Both the position numbers and the translations under genes were made by a program. The notes under the pieces are model-generated. The model was not told where the DNA came from and did no database searches. It saw only the letters and a list, made by a program, of their open reading frames with translations. This document shows, piece after piece, positions 36,599 to 44,577 of a stretch of 46,743 nt of DNA. The stretch is taken from contig CANGOP010000021.1 in the NCBI GenBank assembly GCA_947455595.1, positions 1 to 46,743 on the forward strand. The letters run 5' to 3'. The number at the start of each line of letters is the position of its first letter. Position 1 is the stretch's first letter. The stretch is from Gammaproteobacteria bacterium. GTDB taxonomy: Bacteria; Pseudomonadota; Gammaproteobacteria; Steroidobacterales; Steroidobacteraceae.

Positions 36599-38186
36599 AT
36601 TTCTTCACCCGATGAAAGTCGAGGTCGTGGAAATCGAAGCTGAAGTCCGTCGCCGCCGACACCGCTTGCATCGTGAAACCTTCCGGTACAGCGCCATAGT
36701 CGCGACGGAAGCGCACGTAGGCATCGGCATGCAACGTTCGATCGTCCCAATGCACAATGAAGAGTTCGGGTCCAACCGCGACCATTTCGCCAGTCAGTCC
36801 CTTCGTTCGACTGAAGGTGAGACGCAATGCGCCTTGCGACTCGCTCACCGTCGCAACTCCCCGCCAAGCATCAGCATATTCGCCGACATACGTCGCGCGA
36901 GTCGCCGCATCCGGCTGAACCTCGGCCGCTTTCGGGGTCTGCTGCGCTTGCGCAGCCAGCAGGCTCGCAGCCACTTGGTCCATTTGCGATTTGGTCAGCG
37001 ACACCCAGTCGTGCCGTTCGCTCGTGGCATAGGACTCGAGGATCTGATCGGCGATCGTCATGAGCGGACCGGGGTCTTCCTGATTGGTGAGGACGACGAC
37101 CCCCAAGCCCAGCTCAGGCATCAACGAGACGTGGGTGACCATGCCGAGCACGCCCCCGTTGTGCGAAACCCGCTCGTACCCATAGAAATCGTTGAGGCCC
37201 CAGCCCAAGGCATAGGCCTCGAAATGCGTGCGGGTCATCGCTGCACGCGGGCCACCGATCGGGATCAGGGTTTGTGGCGTCCACATGTCCTCCTGGCGCG
37301 CCGCGCTAAAGAGTTGGCCCCCGTCCGGCATCTTCCCACCCGCCAGCTGCACGCTCACCCAGCGCGCCATACCCGAGATATTGCAGTGGATGGCGCCGGC
37401 CGGTGCAGCCACCTTCAAATCCAAGGGCTTCACAGTGCGCACCGCACCATCGATCAGACTGTGGGGAGACGCCAGCTTCACGCTCGCAGGCAAGGCCTCG
37501 GGGCCCGACGCGCAACCGGTCATGCCCAATGGGCCGATCAACCGGGTATCCACAAAGTGTTCCCACGACTGACCCGTCACGGCGGGGATCAGTTCACCGG
37601 CCACCATGTACAGCAGGTTGTCGTAGGCGAACTCCGATCGGAAACTGGTCACCGGCTTGAGATAGCGCAGCGCGTGAATGACTTCTGCACGACTAAAGTC
37701 TGTTTCCGGCACGAACATCAGATCACCGGCGCCAAGCCCCAAGCCGCTGCGATGCGTGAGCAGATCTCGCACCGTAAATTCGCGAGTGACCCAAGGGTCC
37801 ATCAGTTGGAAACCCGGCAGCAGGTCGATCACCTTGTCTTCCCACCGCAGCTTGCCTTCATCGACCAGAATCGAGAGCGCGGCGGTCGTGAAGGCTTTGG
37901 TATTCGAGCCGATCGCAAACACGGTATCAGCGTCAACCGGATCGTTCGACCCCACGGTGCGCACGCCATAGCCGCGCGCAAAGATCAGCTTGCCGTCCTT
38001 GACGATACCGACCGAAATACCGGGGACGTGGAACGCTTGCATCGCCTGGTTGACCAGCACGTCGATCTGCGCCGCCGTCATGGGCTTCGGCCCCTGCGTC
38101 GTCGCCGGCGCTGCGGCCCACGCACCCAGCACCCACCCCATCCCAACCAAACCCCAAACCACGTTTCTGAGACGGACACGTATCAT
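36585..38186 (-). CDS. Serine hydrolase (class C beta-lactamase/PBP fold) with C-terminal DUF3471-like domain
   Basis: 533 residues. A signal peptide (to about 25, LGAWAAA) is followed by the penicillin-recognising domain with Ser94-Asn-Thr-Lys97, Tyr188-Asp-Asn190 and SHNGG, then a beta-rich C-terminal domain of about 110 residues (YVGEYADAWRG...), as in DUF3471 proteins. Unlike the two other hydrolases of the island it has no membrane helices, so it should be a soluble periplasmic or lipid-free secreted enzyme. It lies between the two D-aminoacylase-like genes and is divergent from the second. D-aminopeptidase or esterase activity is plausible. Confidence 0.88.
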   Translation of the reverse strand: MIRVRLRNVVWGLVGMGWVLGAWAAAPATTQGPKPMTAAQIDVLVNQAMQAFHVPGISVGIVKDGKLIFARGYGVRTVGSNDPVDADTVFAIGSNTKAFTTAALSILVDEGKLRWEDKVIDLLPGFQLMDPWVTREFTVRDLLTHRSGLGLGAGDLMFVPETDFSRAEVIHALRYLKPVTSFRSEFAYDNLLYMVAGELIPAVTGQSWEHFVDTRLIGPLGMTGCASGPEALPASVKLASPHSLIDGAVRTVKPLDLKVAAPAGAIHCNISGMARWVSVQLAGGKMPDGGQLFSAARQEDMWTPQTLIPIGGPRAAMTRTHFEAYALGWGLNDFYGYERVSHNGGVLGMVTHVSLMPELGLGVVVLTNQEDPGPLMTIADQILESYATSERHDWVSLTKSQMDQVAASLLAAQAQQTPKAAEVQPDAATRATYVGEYADAWRGVATVSESQGALRLTFSRTKGLTGEMVAVGPELFIVHWDDRTLHADAYVRFRRDYGAVPEGFTMQAVSAATDFSFDFHDLDFHRVKKSATP

Positions 38187-38315
38187 GACTGACCCCCACC
38201 CGACGGTTGCGCTGCGCGTGACTCTGGGCGCAGGGTGGTGGTGCTGTCAACGCGTCTGTCATGTCCACCCTCACGCTACTCACCACCTTACGATCGCCAT
38301 CGACCGGAGTTCGCC

Positions 38316-39791
38316 ATGTCTCGCACACTCGCCACTTTCGTCAGCCTGATGCTCTGTGTGGGCGTCGGCGCACAGCCGTCCACCTCCCCTTCTAGCGGTG
38401 CCAGCCCTCCTTATGATCTGGTCATCGTGGGCGGCCGCGTCATGGATCCTGAAACCGGACTGGATGCGATTCGCAATGTCGGCATCACCCGAGGAACCAT
38501 TGCGCGAATCAGCAGCGAATCGCTCAACGGGAAGCGAACGTTGGACGCTCGGGGCCTGGTGGTGGCGCCGGGATTTATTGATCTACACCAGCACGCCCAG
38601 GACGAGGCGAGCAGTCGACTGAAGGCACTGGATGGGGTCACCTCGGGACTCGAGATGGAAATCGGTGTTCCGGACGTGGGCGCATTTTTGTTGCGCAAAG
38701 ATCACCACTCGCTGATCCATTACGGCTCAACCGCGAGCCATCCTGCCGCACGGGCGCGGGCTTTCGGCACACCCATCGATGATCCGTTTCTCGTCGCTCC
38801 GTCCGGTCCGTCCACCAACGAGGCCTCAACGCCCGCGCAATCGCAGGCCATCCGCCAACGACTCGAAGACGAGATCCGAGCAGGTGCGCTGGGAATCGGC
38901 ATGGGAATCCAATACACACCGGGTGCGACACGGGCGGAAGTGATCGATATCTTCCGCCTCGCGGCTTCCCACCGTCTCCCCGTCTTTACGCACGTCCGTA
39001 GCTTCGGACGTCTGGAGCCTGGTTCGAGCATCGAGGCCGTCAGCGAAGTCATTGGCGCCGCGGCCGTGACCGGTGCCGCACTTCAAATCGTGCACATCAA
39101 CTCCAGCTGTGTCGCGGACGCACCGGCCTGTATCGAAATGGTGGCGGGTGCGCGTGCGCGTGGGCTGGATATCACCACCGAGGCCTATCCGTATCTCGCC
39201 GGCATGACGACGATCAATTCAGCCCTGTTCAACCCAGGCTGGCGCGAAAAGCTCGGCGTTGACTACGACGCACTGCATCTGCCCAATACCGGCGAGGTTC
39301 TGACGAAGGAGCGTTTCGATGCCCTGCATGCCTCACCGGAAGCGCAACCGGTGCTGCTGTTCGTCAACACGCCGGCGACCGTCGATGCCGTGATTGCCGC
39401 CCCGCTCGTCTCAATCGCCAGTGATGGCGAAGACGGTCATCCGCGCAACGCCGGTACGTTCACCCACATCCTAGCGCGCTATGTCCGCGATCTGCGCTCC
39501 ATCACGCTCATGGATGCGATTCGCAAGATGAGCTTGATGCCCGCACAGCGCCTTGAGACCGCAACCGCGAGTGCTCGTCGCAAAGGTCGCTTACAGGCAG
39601 GCGCTGACGCGGATGTGGTGGTGTTTGATCCAGCGACCGTAACCGATCATGCCACCTATGCCGCGCCGCGCGCACCGAGCACGGGGATGCAGTATGTCGT
39701 CGTTGATGGCACTGTCCTGGTGGATCATGGGCAGATCGTCGACGGCGTGTATCCGGGGCAGGCCATCTTGGGCGATCGACGCCAGCGCTAA
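38316..39791 (+). CDS. N-acyl-D-amino-acid deacylase-like amidohydrolase with intact HxH
   Basis: 491 residues from ATG 38316, with GGAG six bases upstream. A signal peptide (1-20) precedes an amidohydrolase domain. The first metal motif is complete, DL-His91-Gln-His93, and an acidic residue (MEIG) stands where D-aminoacylases have Cys. Later ligands are His in FTHVRS, His in IVHINSS and Asp in IASDGED. The C-terminal GADADVVVFDPATVTDHATY closes the composite beta-sandwich. It is a paralogue of the gene at 34827, with which it shares the end motif. Likely hydrolysis of N-acyl-D-amino acids or D-peptide bonds in the periplasm. Confidence 0.83.
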   Translation: MSRTLATFVSLMLCVGVGAQPSTSPSSGASPPYDLVIVGGRVMDPETGLDAIRNVGITRGTIARISSESLNGKRTLDARGLVVAPGFIDLHQHAQDEASSRLKALDGVTSGLEMEIGVPDVGAFLLRKDHHSLIHYGSTASHPAARARAFGTPIDDPFLVAPSGPSTNEASTPAQSQAIRQRLEDEIRAGALGIGMGIQYTPGATRAEVIDIFRLAASHRLPVFTHVRSFGRLEPGSSIEAVSEVIGAAAVTGAALQIVHINSSCVADAPACIEMVAGARARGLDITTEAYPYLAGMTTINSALFNPGWREKLGVDYDALHLPNTGEVLTKERFDALHASPEAQPVLLFVNTPATVDAVIAAPLVSIASDGEDGHPRNAGTFTHILARYVRDLRSITLMDAIRKMSLMPAQRLETATASARRKGRLQAGADADVVVFDPATVTDHATYAAPRAPSTGMQYVVVDGTVLVDHGQIVDGVYPGQAILGDRRQR

Positions 39792-39806
39792 CCCAGCGGT
39801 GGGTTA
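39789..39806. terminator. Symmetric hairpin containing both convergent stop codons
   Basis: TAACCCA-GCGG-TGGGTTA is a perfect 7-bp stem with a 4-base loop. The left arm holds the TAA of the amidohydrolase and the right arm holds the TAA of bufC on the other strand, only 12 bases apart. It probably ends both transcripts. Confidence 0.55.
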
Positions 39807-40574
39807 AGGCAACAGAAAACCGTCGATGCGAGCCGACTGGATACACTCGAACAGCAGTGCGCTCGCATCTTGGGTTGGATCGACTGCCTCCAGCGCCGTG
39901 ATGGCCTCGCCTAACGGCGCGTCACCCATCAAGGCGCTCACAAAGGCATCGCTCGCCGGATCCAAACGGCGCACGACAATTTTCTGGTTGACCCGATGGA
40001 TCAGCAGCGAATCGCCGCCGGCATCCAATTGAACGTCCATCGCCTCAGCATCGGGGCTGCGATTCGCTTCCCAGAGCGCGATGATCGGGTATTGCGAGCG
40101 CACATGCCGAACCGAGGGTGCCCAAGAAAAATTAAGCATCTCGTGCTGTTCAGGGGACAGCGCCAAGAAGGCCTGCACGTCAAAAGCCCTTGCGTCTGCA
40201 GCAACCAGCGCTTCCTGATAGGCCCATTCGAGCCGAGCGACGTCGCCGATGACCGCATACACGGTCCCTTCGAGTTGCTGCGCCAGGAATGCCGGTAAGG
40301 CCGCCCCGACATCGTGCAGGTTGCCACTCGATGATGGACACGCCGTCCGATACGCGCGCGCCAAGCCGTTGAAATAATCGACACCGACCAGTCGTTCCAC
40401 GGCAGGAAAAGCGGCTTGGAGGTACTGGGTCAGCATCGCGTCGACGTTGTGACGATAGATCTGCAAACGTGCATCGGCAGCAAACTCACCGCCGATGACC
40501 CAGTCTTCCGCGCCAGCGACATCCCCGCCGAGCGCGCGCGCAAAGCGTGACTGCAGTTCAGCGAGCGTCGACAT
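39804..40574 (-). CDS. bufC: BufC/HvfC, partner protein of the bufferin-maturing enzyme (DUF2063)
   Basis: 256 residues from ATG 40574 (MSTLAELQSRF). The N-terminal DUF2063 domain carries the typical RLQIYRHNVDAML...YPAVERLVG-like stretch (here LQIYRHNVDAML and AAFPAVERLVG). The rest is a beta-rich domain thought to recognise the precursor peptide. BufC pairs with the DUF692 enzyme BufB to modify Cys residues of the small BufA peptide. It overlaps the bufB 3' end by 17 bases, so the two are coupled. Confidence 0.88.
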   Translation of the reverse strand: MSTLAELQSRFARALGGDVAGAEDWVIGGEFAADARLQIYRHNVDAMLTQYLQAAFPAVERLVGVDYFNGLARAYRTACPSSSGNLHDVGAALPAFLAQQLEGTVYAVIGDVARLEWAYQEALVAADARAFDVQAFLALSPEQHEMLNFSWAPSVRHVRSQYPIIALWEANRSPDAEAMDVQLDAGGDSLLIHRVNQKIVVRRLDPASDAFVSALMGDAPLGEAITALEAVDPTQDASALLFECIQSARIDGFLLP

Positions 40575-41430
40575 GACCGGTCTCACGAACGGCATCAATC
40601 CGTTGGGCTTCGGCCACTAAGATCGGCAGCGACGGCAGATCGGCATCCCATTCAAACAAGGTCGGCACATTGACGAAACGGCGCGCCGCCTTCGCGTAGA
40701 GCGCCAGCACCGCGTCACAGGGAGGACCGATATGCGTATCAATCAGAATGTCCTGCCCGTCATGCACATTGATGCTGTGTCCCGCGAGATGAAATTCACC
40801 GACGAGTTCGACGGGCAATGCATTCAGGTAATCGTCGGGATCGAGCCCGTGATTGCGGGCATTGACGTAGATGTTGTTGATATCGAGCAGCACACCACAG
40901 CCGGCGCGCTGCGCGATCTCCCGAACGAATTCCACTTCGCTCATGTCATCGGCGCGGTACCGCAGATAGCACGACGTGTTTTCCACCAAGATCGGCCGAC
41001 GCAATCGATCTTGCACGGCGCCGATGCGGGCGACGAGATGATCGACGCACTCGCGGGTATACGGCAAGGGCAACAGGTCGTGGTAATGAACGCCGGCGAA
41101 GGCACCGAAACTCAAGTGCTCGGAGACGATCGAGGGCTCGAAGCGACGGACGATGCGCTCAAGATGTCGGAGATGGATTTCATTGAGCGGATCGGTGGAA
41201 CCCAGAGACAGCCCAACGCCGTGAAAGGCGATGGGATAATCGGCCCGGAGTCGTTCCAGTGCCGCCGGTTGCGGCCCACCGTCCGCAAAGTAGTTCTCGC
41301 TGTGGGCTTCCAACCACCCAACGGGTGGGCGAGAGTCGATCAAATCATCGTGATGAATGGCGCGCAGGCCAATGCCGGTTGTGAGCGGCAAGGCCTGCGC
41401 AGCCGAAGGCTGCGCGGAGAGTCCGCGCAA
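40558..41430 (-). CDS. bufB: BufB/HvfB, DUF692 (MNIO) iron oxidase that modifies bufferin
   Basis: 290 residues of the multinuclear non-heme iron oxidative (MNIO) TIM-barrel family. Metal-binding motifs visible are AHSENYF, FHGVGLSLG, SEHLSFG, LVENTSCYL, LLDINNIYVNARNHG, EFHLAGHS and DTHIG. In bufferin systems this enzyme converts Cys residues of BufA into thiooxazole-type groups that bind copper. The start appears to be TTG 41430, five bases after the bufA stop, with only AAGG close by. A hairpin lies over codons 6-12. Weak start and hairpin both suggest bufB is made at lower levels than bufA. Confidence 0.93.
   Translation of the reverse strand: MRGLSAQPSAAQALPLTTGIGLRAIHHDDLIDSRPPVGWLEAHSENYFADGGPQPAALERLRADYPIAFHGVGLSLGSTDPLNEIHLRHLERIVRRFEPSIVSEHLSFGAFAGVHYHDLLPLPYTRECVDHLVARIGAVQDRLRRPILVENTSCYLRYRADDMSEVEFVREIAQRAGCGVLLDINNIYVNARNHGLDPDDYLNALPVELVGEFHLAGHSINVHDGQDILIDTHIGPPCDAVLALYAKAARRFVNVPTLFEWDADLPSLPILVAEAQRIDAVRETGHVDAR
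41397..41415 (-). promoter_or_regulatory. Hairpin over the bufB start region
   Basis: GCGCAGCC and GGCTGCGC form a perfect 8-bp stem around a 3-base loop, covering about codons 6-12 of bufB. It may damp bufB translation relative to bufA or protect the bufA message from 3' decay. Confidence 0.4.
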
Positions 41431-41434
41431 TGCC

Positions 41435-41692
41435 TTACTTCGCCGGGGTCAGGCTACCGCCGACCAGACGCTCACAGGTACCGGCCGGCACCTTGATCCA
41501 CTCCTTGCCCGACGCCGCGCTCGACTGGCCGGCACAGGCATGACCCGCGGACGCGCAGTCATTCTTACCAGCCTTGGCAACGCCATAGCACTTCTCGGTC
41601 GGGGCGTCCGCGGCCTGCGCCAGGGGCGCGATCGCAACACCGGCCGCCAGCAAGCTCGACAGGGCAACAACGGTACGGGTGGTCTTCAACAT
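41435..41692 (-). CDS. bufA: BufA1 bufferin precursor (DUF2282)
   Basis: 85 residues. A Sec signal peptide (1-28, ending LAQAAD) precedes a mature part with exactly four Cys (35, 46, 53, 73) in the family frame [23 protein letters not shown] and [12 protein letters not shown]. In characterised BufA1 peptides the middle Cys pair becomes modified and the exported product binds copper, protecting the cell. GGAG just upstream of the ATG is a good ribosome site. It is the second gene of the doxX-bufA-bufB-bufC operon. Confidence 0.95.
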   Translation of the reverse strand: MLKTTRTVVALSSLLAAGVAIAPLAQAADAPTEKCYGVAKAGKNDCASAGHACAGQSSAASGKEWIKVPAGTCERLVGGSLTPAK

Positions 41693-41789
41693 GAGGAAAC
41701 TCCATTATATGAGTAAAGAAACATCAACCCTAAGACAAACGAAAGAACAATCCGTTCACGCGAAGATGCCTCGGCACCCCCGCTTTCGA

Positions 41790-42242
41790 TCAGCGGATCT
41801 TACCGTTCAACAGGCGGTCTAGCGACAGGACGCCGGGACCGAAGACCGCGAGCGCCACCGTCATGCAGCCCCACAGAACGTGGTTACCCAGCGCCGCCTC
41901 GAAACCCTCGGAGAACAGCACGTCCTTATAGGAAATGACGGCCATCGCGTTCACGAAGAACAGGCCCACCGCCGCGGGGCGGCCGAGCAAACCGAGCACG
42001 AGGAGCGACGGAAACAACAACTCACCGGTCGTACCGGCCACCGCGGCGATCGCGGGCGGTAAGACGGGTACGTGGTATTCGCTGGTGAAGAGATCCAAAG
42101 TCTGCGACCAGTTGGTCAGTTTCAACCAGCCCGACGCGAGAAACACTTTGGCGAGGTACAGGCGCGCCACCAACAAGACAGCCGGTTGCAGCGGTACCAG
42201 CAACGGATCCAGCAGCGTCGAGACGCGTGCCAATAATTTCAT
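41790..42242 (-). CDS. DoxX-family membrane protein of the bufferin operon
   Basis: 150 residues with four hydrophobic helices. ARLYLAKVFLASGWLKL and the GTTGELLFPSLLVLGLLGRPAAVGL segment are typical of DoxX proteins. DoxX genes are frequent companions of bufABC; their role there is not settled. GGGGGA precedes the ATG at 42242. It is the first gene of the run, 97 bases ahead of bufA. Confidence 0.88.
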   Translation of the reverse strand: MKLLARVSTLLDPLLVPLQPAVLLVARLYLAKVFLASGWLKLTNWSQTLDLFTSEYHVPVLPPAIAAVAGTTGELLFPSLLVLGLLGRPAAVGLFFVNAMAVISYKDVLFSEGFEAALGNHVLWGCMTVALAVFGPGVLSLDRLLNGKIR

Positions 42243-42374
42243 ACTTCCCCCTTTTCATGACGATCAGTCGGCCTCCCAGCCGGTACGCATCTTAGCCGAA
42301 CCTGGTCAGCCGGGTCTCCCCCGACGGGTGGCAAACCACAACCTGCTGCGCGCGCTTAGGCTTAGAATCGACGC

Positions 42375-43613
42375 ATGAGCTCGCTCAGCGCACTCGCCCA
42401 AAACCTCATGACCGCTTTGGGTTGCGGACTCCTCATCGGACTGGAGCGCGAGCGGCGCAAAGGTCACGGCCCGGACCGCCTGCCGGCCGGCATCCGCACG
42501 TTCAGTCTCGCCGCGGTCTGCGGCGCCGTGGCAGGCCAGTTGAATCAACCCACCGTGGTGGTCGCCGCAGCTGTTCTGATCGGCATCATTACCGCGATCG
42601 CCGCGTATAAGCGCCGCGGCCATGACCCGGGCATCACGACCGCACTGGCGTTATTGCTCACGTATCTACTCGGCGTTCTTGCGGTCACCCAGCCGCTCCT
42701 AGCGGCGGCCACGTCTGTGGTCGTCACCGCCCTTCTCGCCGCACGCGGACTCTTGCATCGTTTCTCCACAACGCTGCTGACCGAGCAGGAACTGCGTGAC
42801 GGTTTACTCCTCGGCGCAGTGGGCCTGATTGCGATCCCACTGGCGCCGGACACCCCGCTCACCAGCTGGGTCACCACGACGCCTAGACGCGTCGTGGAAG
42901 TCGTACTCCTGTTCATGTCGTTGCAGGCACTGGCCTACATTGCACAACGCATTGCCGGCGCGCGACTCGGTATCGTGTTTTCTGGACTTCTCGGCGGGTT
43001 CGTCTCGAGCACCGCGACCATTACCGCGTTCGGCGCCCGCGCACGCGCGACCTCAGAACTCAACTCGGCCTACGTCGCCGGTGCGTTGGCCTCGAATGTG
43101 ACGACGGTGATACTGCTGTTGATCGTCACCATCACCATCTACCCGCCGGCGCTGGCCGTGCTCGGCGCGCCTCTGCTCGCGGGACTCCTGGCCGCGTGTC
43201 TCGTGGCCGGCGCGGGGCTTTTGAACCGCACCCATTCCCCCGCGGCCGAGCCACCGCCGGGGCGTGCGTTCCATCCCCTGCACGCGGTGGCCTTTGCCTT
43301 GGCGCTCACTGGCACCTCCGCGGCGCTAAGCGCCGCGATCCATTCATTCGGTCCTGCGGCAGCCGACGTGACCGCCATTCTCGGGGGCCTGCTGGATGTC
43401 CACGCACTGACGGCGTCTACGTTGTCGTTGGGTGCGGCACACCAACTCTCTCTGCAGTCGCTCGCGGTTCCGGTGCTCTTGGCATGGTCGGCCAATACCA
43501 CCGGCAAACTCATTGGCGCATGGCTCGGTGGCGGCGCGCGCTATACCGTCGCCCTCGCCGTCGGACTGAGTGCGCCGCTGGCGGCGGCCTGGGCCGTACT
43601 CTGGTTGCGATGA
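42375..43613 (+). CDS. MgtC/SapB-DUF4010 membrane protein
   Basis: 412 residues with about twelve hydrophobic helices. The N-terminal third is MgtC-like (LMTALGCGLLIGLERERR, GIRTFSLAAVCGA). The rest is DUF4010, with GLLGGFVSSTATITAFGARA and LAWSANTTGKLIGA as its conserved helices. The function of this fusion is unknown; a role in ion or envelope homeostasis is usually assumed. The ribosome site is weak. It is divergent from the bufferin operon across 132 bases. Confidence 0.88.
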   Translation: MSSLSALAQNLMTALGCGLLIGLERERRKGHGPDRLPAGIRTFSLAAVCGAVAGQLNQPTVVVAAAVLIGIITAIAAYKRRGHDPGITTALALLLTYLLGVLAVTQPLLAAATSVVVTALLAARGLLHRFSTTLLTEQELRDGLLLGAVGLIAIPLAPDTPLTSWVTTTPRRVVEVVLLFMSLQALAYIAQRIAGARLGIVFSGLLGGFVSSTATITAFGARARATSELNSAYVAGALASNVTTVILLLIVTITIYPPALAVLGAPLLAGLLAACLVAGAGLLNRTHSPAAEPPPGRAFHPLHAVAFALALTGTSAALSAAIHSFGPAAADVTAILGGLLDVHALTASTLSLGAAHQLSLQSLAVPVLLAWSANTTGKLIGAWLGGGARYTVALAVGLSAPLAAAWAVLWLR

Positions 43614-43617
43614 TGCC

Positions 43618-43643
43618 GCCGCACGGTCGTAGACTCGTGCGGC
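43618..43643. terminator. Hairpin between convergent DUF4010 and vapC genes
   Basis: GCCGCACG and CGTGCGGC form a perfect 8-bp stem around a 10-base loop in the 36-base gap between the two stops. No T-run, so moderate confidence as a bidirectional terminator. Confidence 0.4.
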
Positions 43644-43649
43644 CCGTGC

Positions 43650-44084
43650 TCAGGTTGCGACGGGATTGCGTGTCTTCAGCCGTGGGAAGTAACTGAAATC
43701 CCGGTCGGCCGTCCACAGTTCGCTCACGCCGTGACCCAGACAGATCGCTGCAATCCGTGCATCGTGTATGCGTGGCCCTGCGATCGAACTTGCCGTCAAC
43801 AGGCCCGTCAGGATCTCAACATGTCGCGTTGTTTCGCTGAGGAACTGGACCTGCGGCAATGATGAAAAATCAGCCAGAAAGGCGATCGCCTCGTCTGTCG
43901 ACGTCGGCCTTGCAAATATCCGCGGGTTCGTCACCACGTCAATGAACTCGTGAAGACACGGCCATGGCAGCGCAAAACGACTGCCCGAGCGAACCAAATG
44001 CTCGATCGCCGATCGACAGCGGGAATGAGCGGGCATATCGGGGCGGTGGGCGTAGACCAAGATGTTGGTATCAACCGCGATCAT
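43650..44084 (-). CDS. vapC: VapC-type PIN-domain ribonuclease toxin
   Basis: 144 residues from ATG 44084. The PIN acidic residues are visible: Asp5 (MIAVDTNILVY), Glu in LHEFIDVV, Asp in IHDARIAA and Asp in TADRDF. VapC toxins cut tRNA or other RNA and are held by a cognate antitoxin. The restored antitoxin frame overlaps this gene by 14 bases (its TGA is at 44071-44073), the usual arrangement, which supports 44084 as the start rather than the upstream ATG at 44114. Confidence 0.9.
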   Translation of the reverse strand: MIAVDTNILVYAHRPDMPAHSRCRSAIEHLVRSGSRFALPWPCLHEFIDVVTNPRIFARPTSTDEAIAFLADFSSLPQVQFLSETTRHVEILTGLLTASSIAGPRIHDARIAAICLGHGVSELWTADRDFSYFPRLKTRNPVAT

Positions 44085-44378
44085 GAACGGCCCCCACCGC
44101 ACTCCCTTCGTCATCAAGTGACCGGTAGCTATCGAGAATCGCTCGATGCAGCCCGAGACGATCGTAGGGCTTCGCTAGGCCCGGTAAGTCCCCGAATCCC
44201 CCCCGAATCCCGTAAAGACCCGCAATTCGAATGGCGGAGCCGATCGGGGTTCGTTCGTCCGATCCAGTACACAGCGCAGCCCCTCCTCGACTAACGCCCG
44301 AAACGTGGTTCCGGTTTCGTCGGCACGCTCGCGCACCTGACGAAATAGCTCGTCGTGTATATCAATCGTGGTTTTCAT
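44071..44378 (-). pseudogene. vapB: VapB-type antitoxin, interrupted by a frameshift in a G7 run
   Basis: From ATG 44378 the frame codes a ribbon-helix-helix-like start (MKTTIDIHDELFRQV, GTTFRALVEEGLR) and reaches FTGFGG at a run of seven G (minus strand; 44198-44204). In the present frame it then ends after nine residues at 44175 (67 residues in all). One more G (eight) in the run would instead continue for some 40 residues with protein-like sequence (DLPGLAKPYDRLGLHRAIL, SYRSLDDEGS) to a TGA at 44071, overlapping vapC by 14 bases. This is either a homopolymer sequencing error, a real mutation, or slippage. The toxin-neutralising C-terminal part is the piece that is cut off. Confidence 0.78.
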
Positions 44379-44577
44379 ATGGGTATATTCTCAACGGCTC
44401 TTTCGGCCATCAAGGGCGGCGGCAGGCAGATGGACCCGACGCACGCGCCAAAGACCTCAGACCGACTCATGAAACGAGAACTCGGTCATGGAGCCTGCGG
44501 CAAGGGCGCGCAAATCCGAGAGGCCTTTCCCCGTCAGAGGAAGGGCCCGGCATAATGGGGCAAGCGCGTTGCCCGAC

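Noticed and set aside
36612..38192. 526-codon plus-strand open frame
   Set aside because: Antisense to the third serine hydrolase, which has SxxK, YDN and HNGG motifs and a signal peptide.
41704..41709. TATAAT as -10 box of bufA (minus strand)
   Set aside because: It is only 11 bases before the ATG, would place the start of transcription past the GGAG ribosome site, and has no -35 at the right distance.
44558..44574. Terminator after the collagen/S74 gene
   Set aside because: GGGCAA/TTGCCC gives only a 6-bp stem with no T-run on the minus strand; too weak to call.
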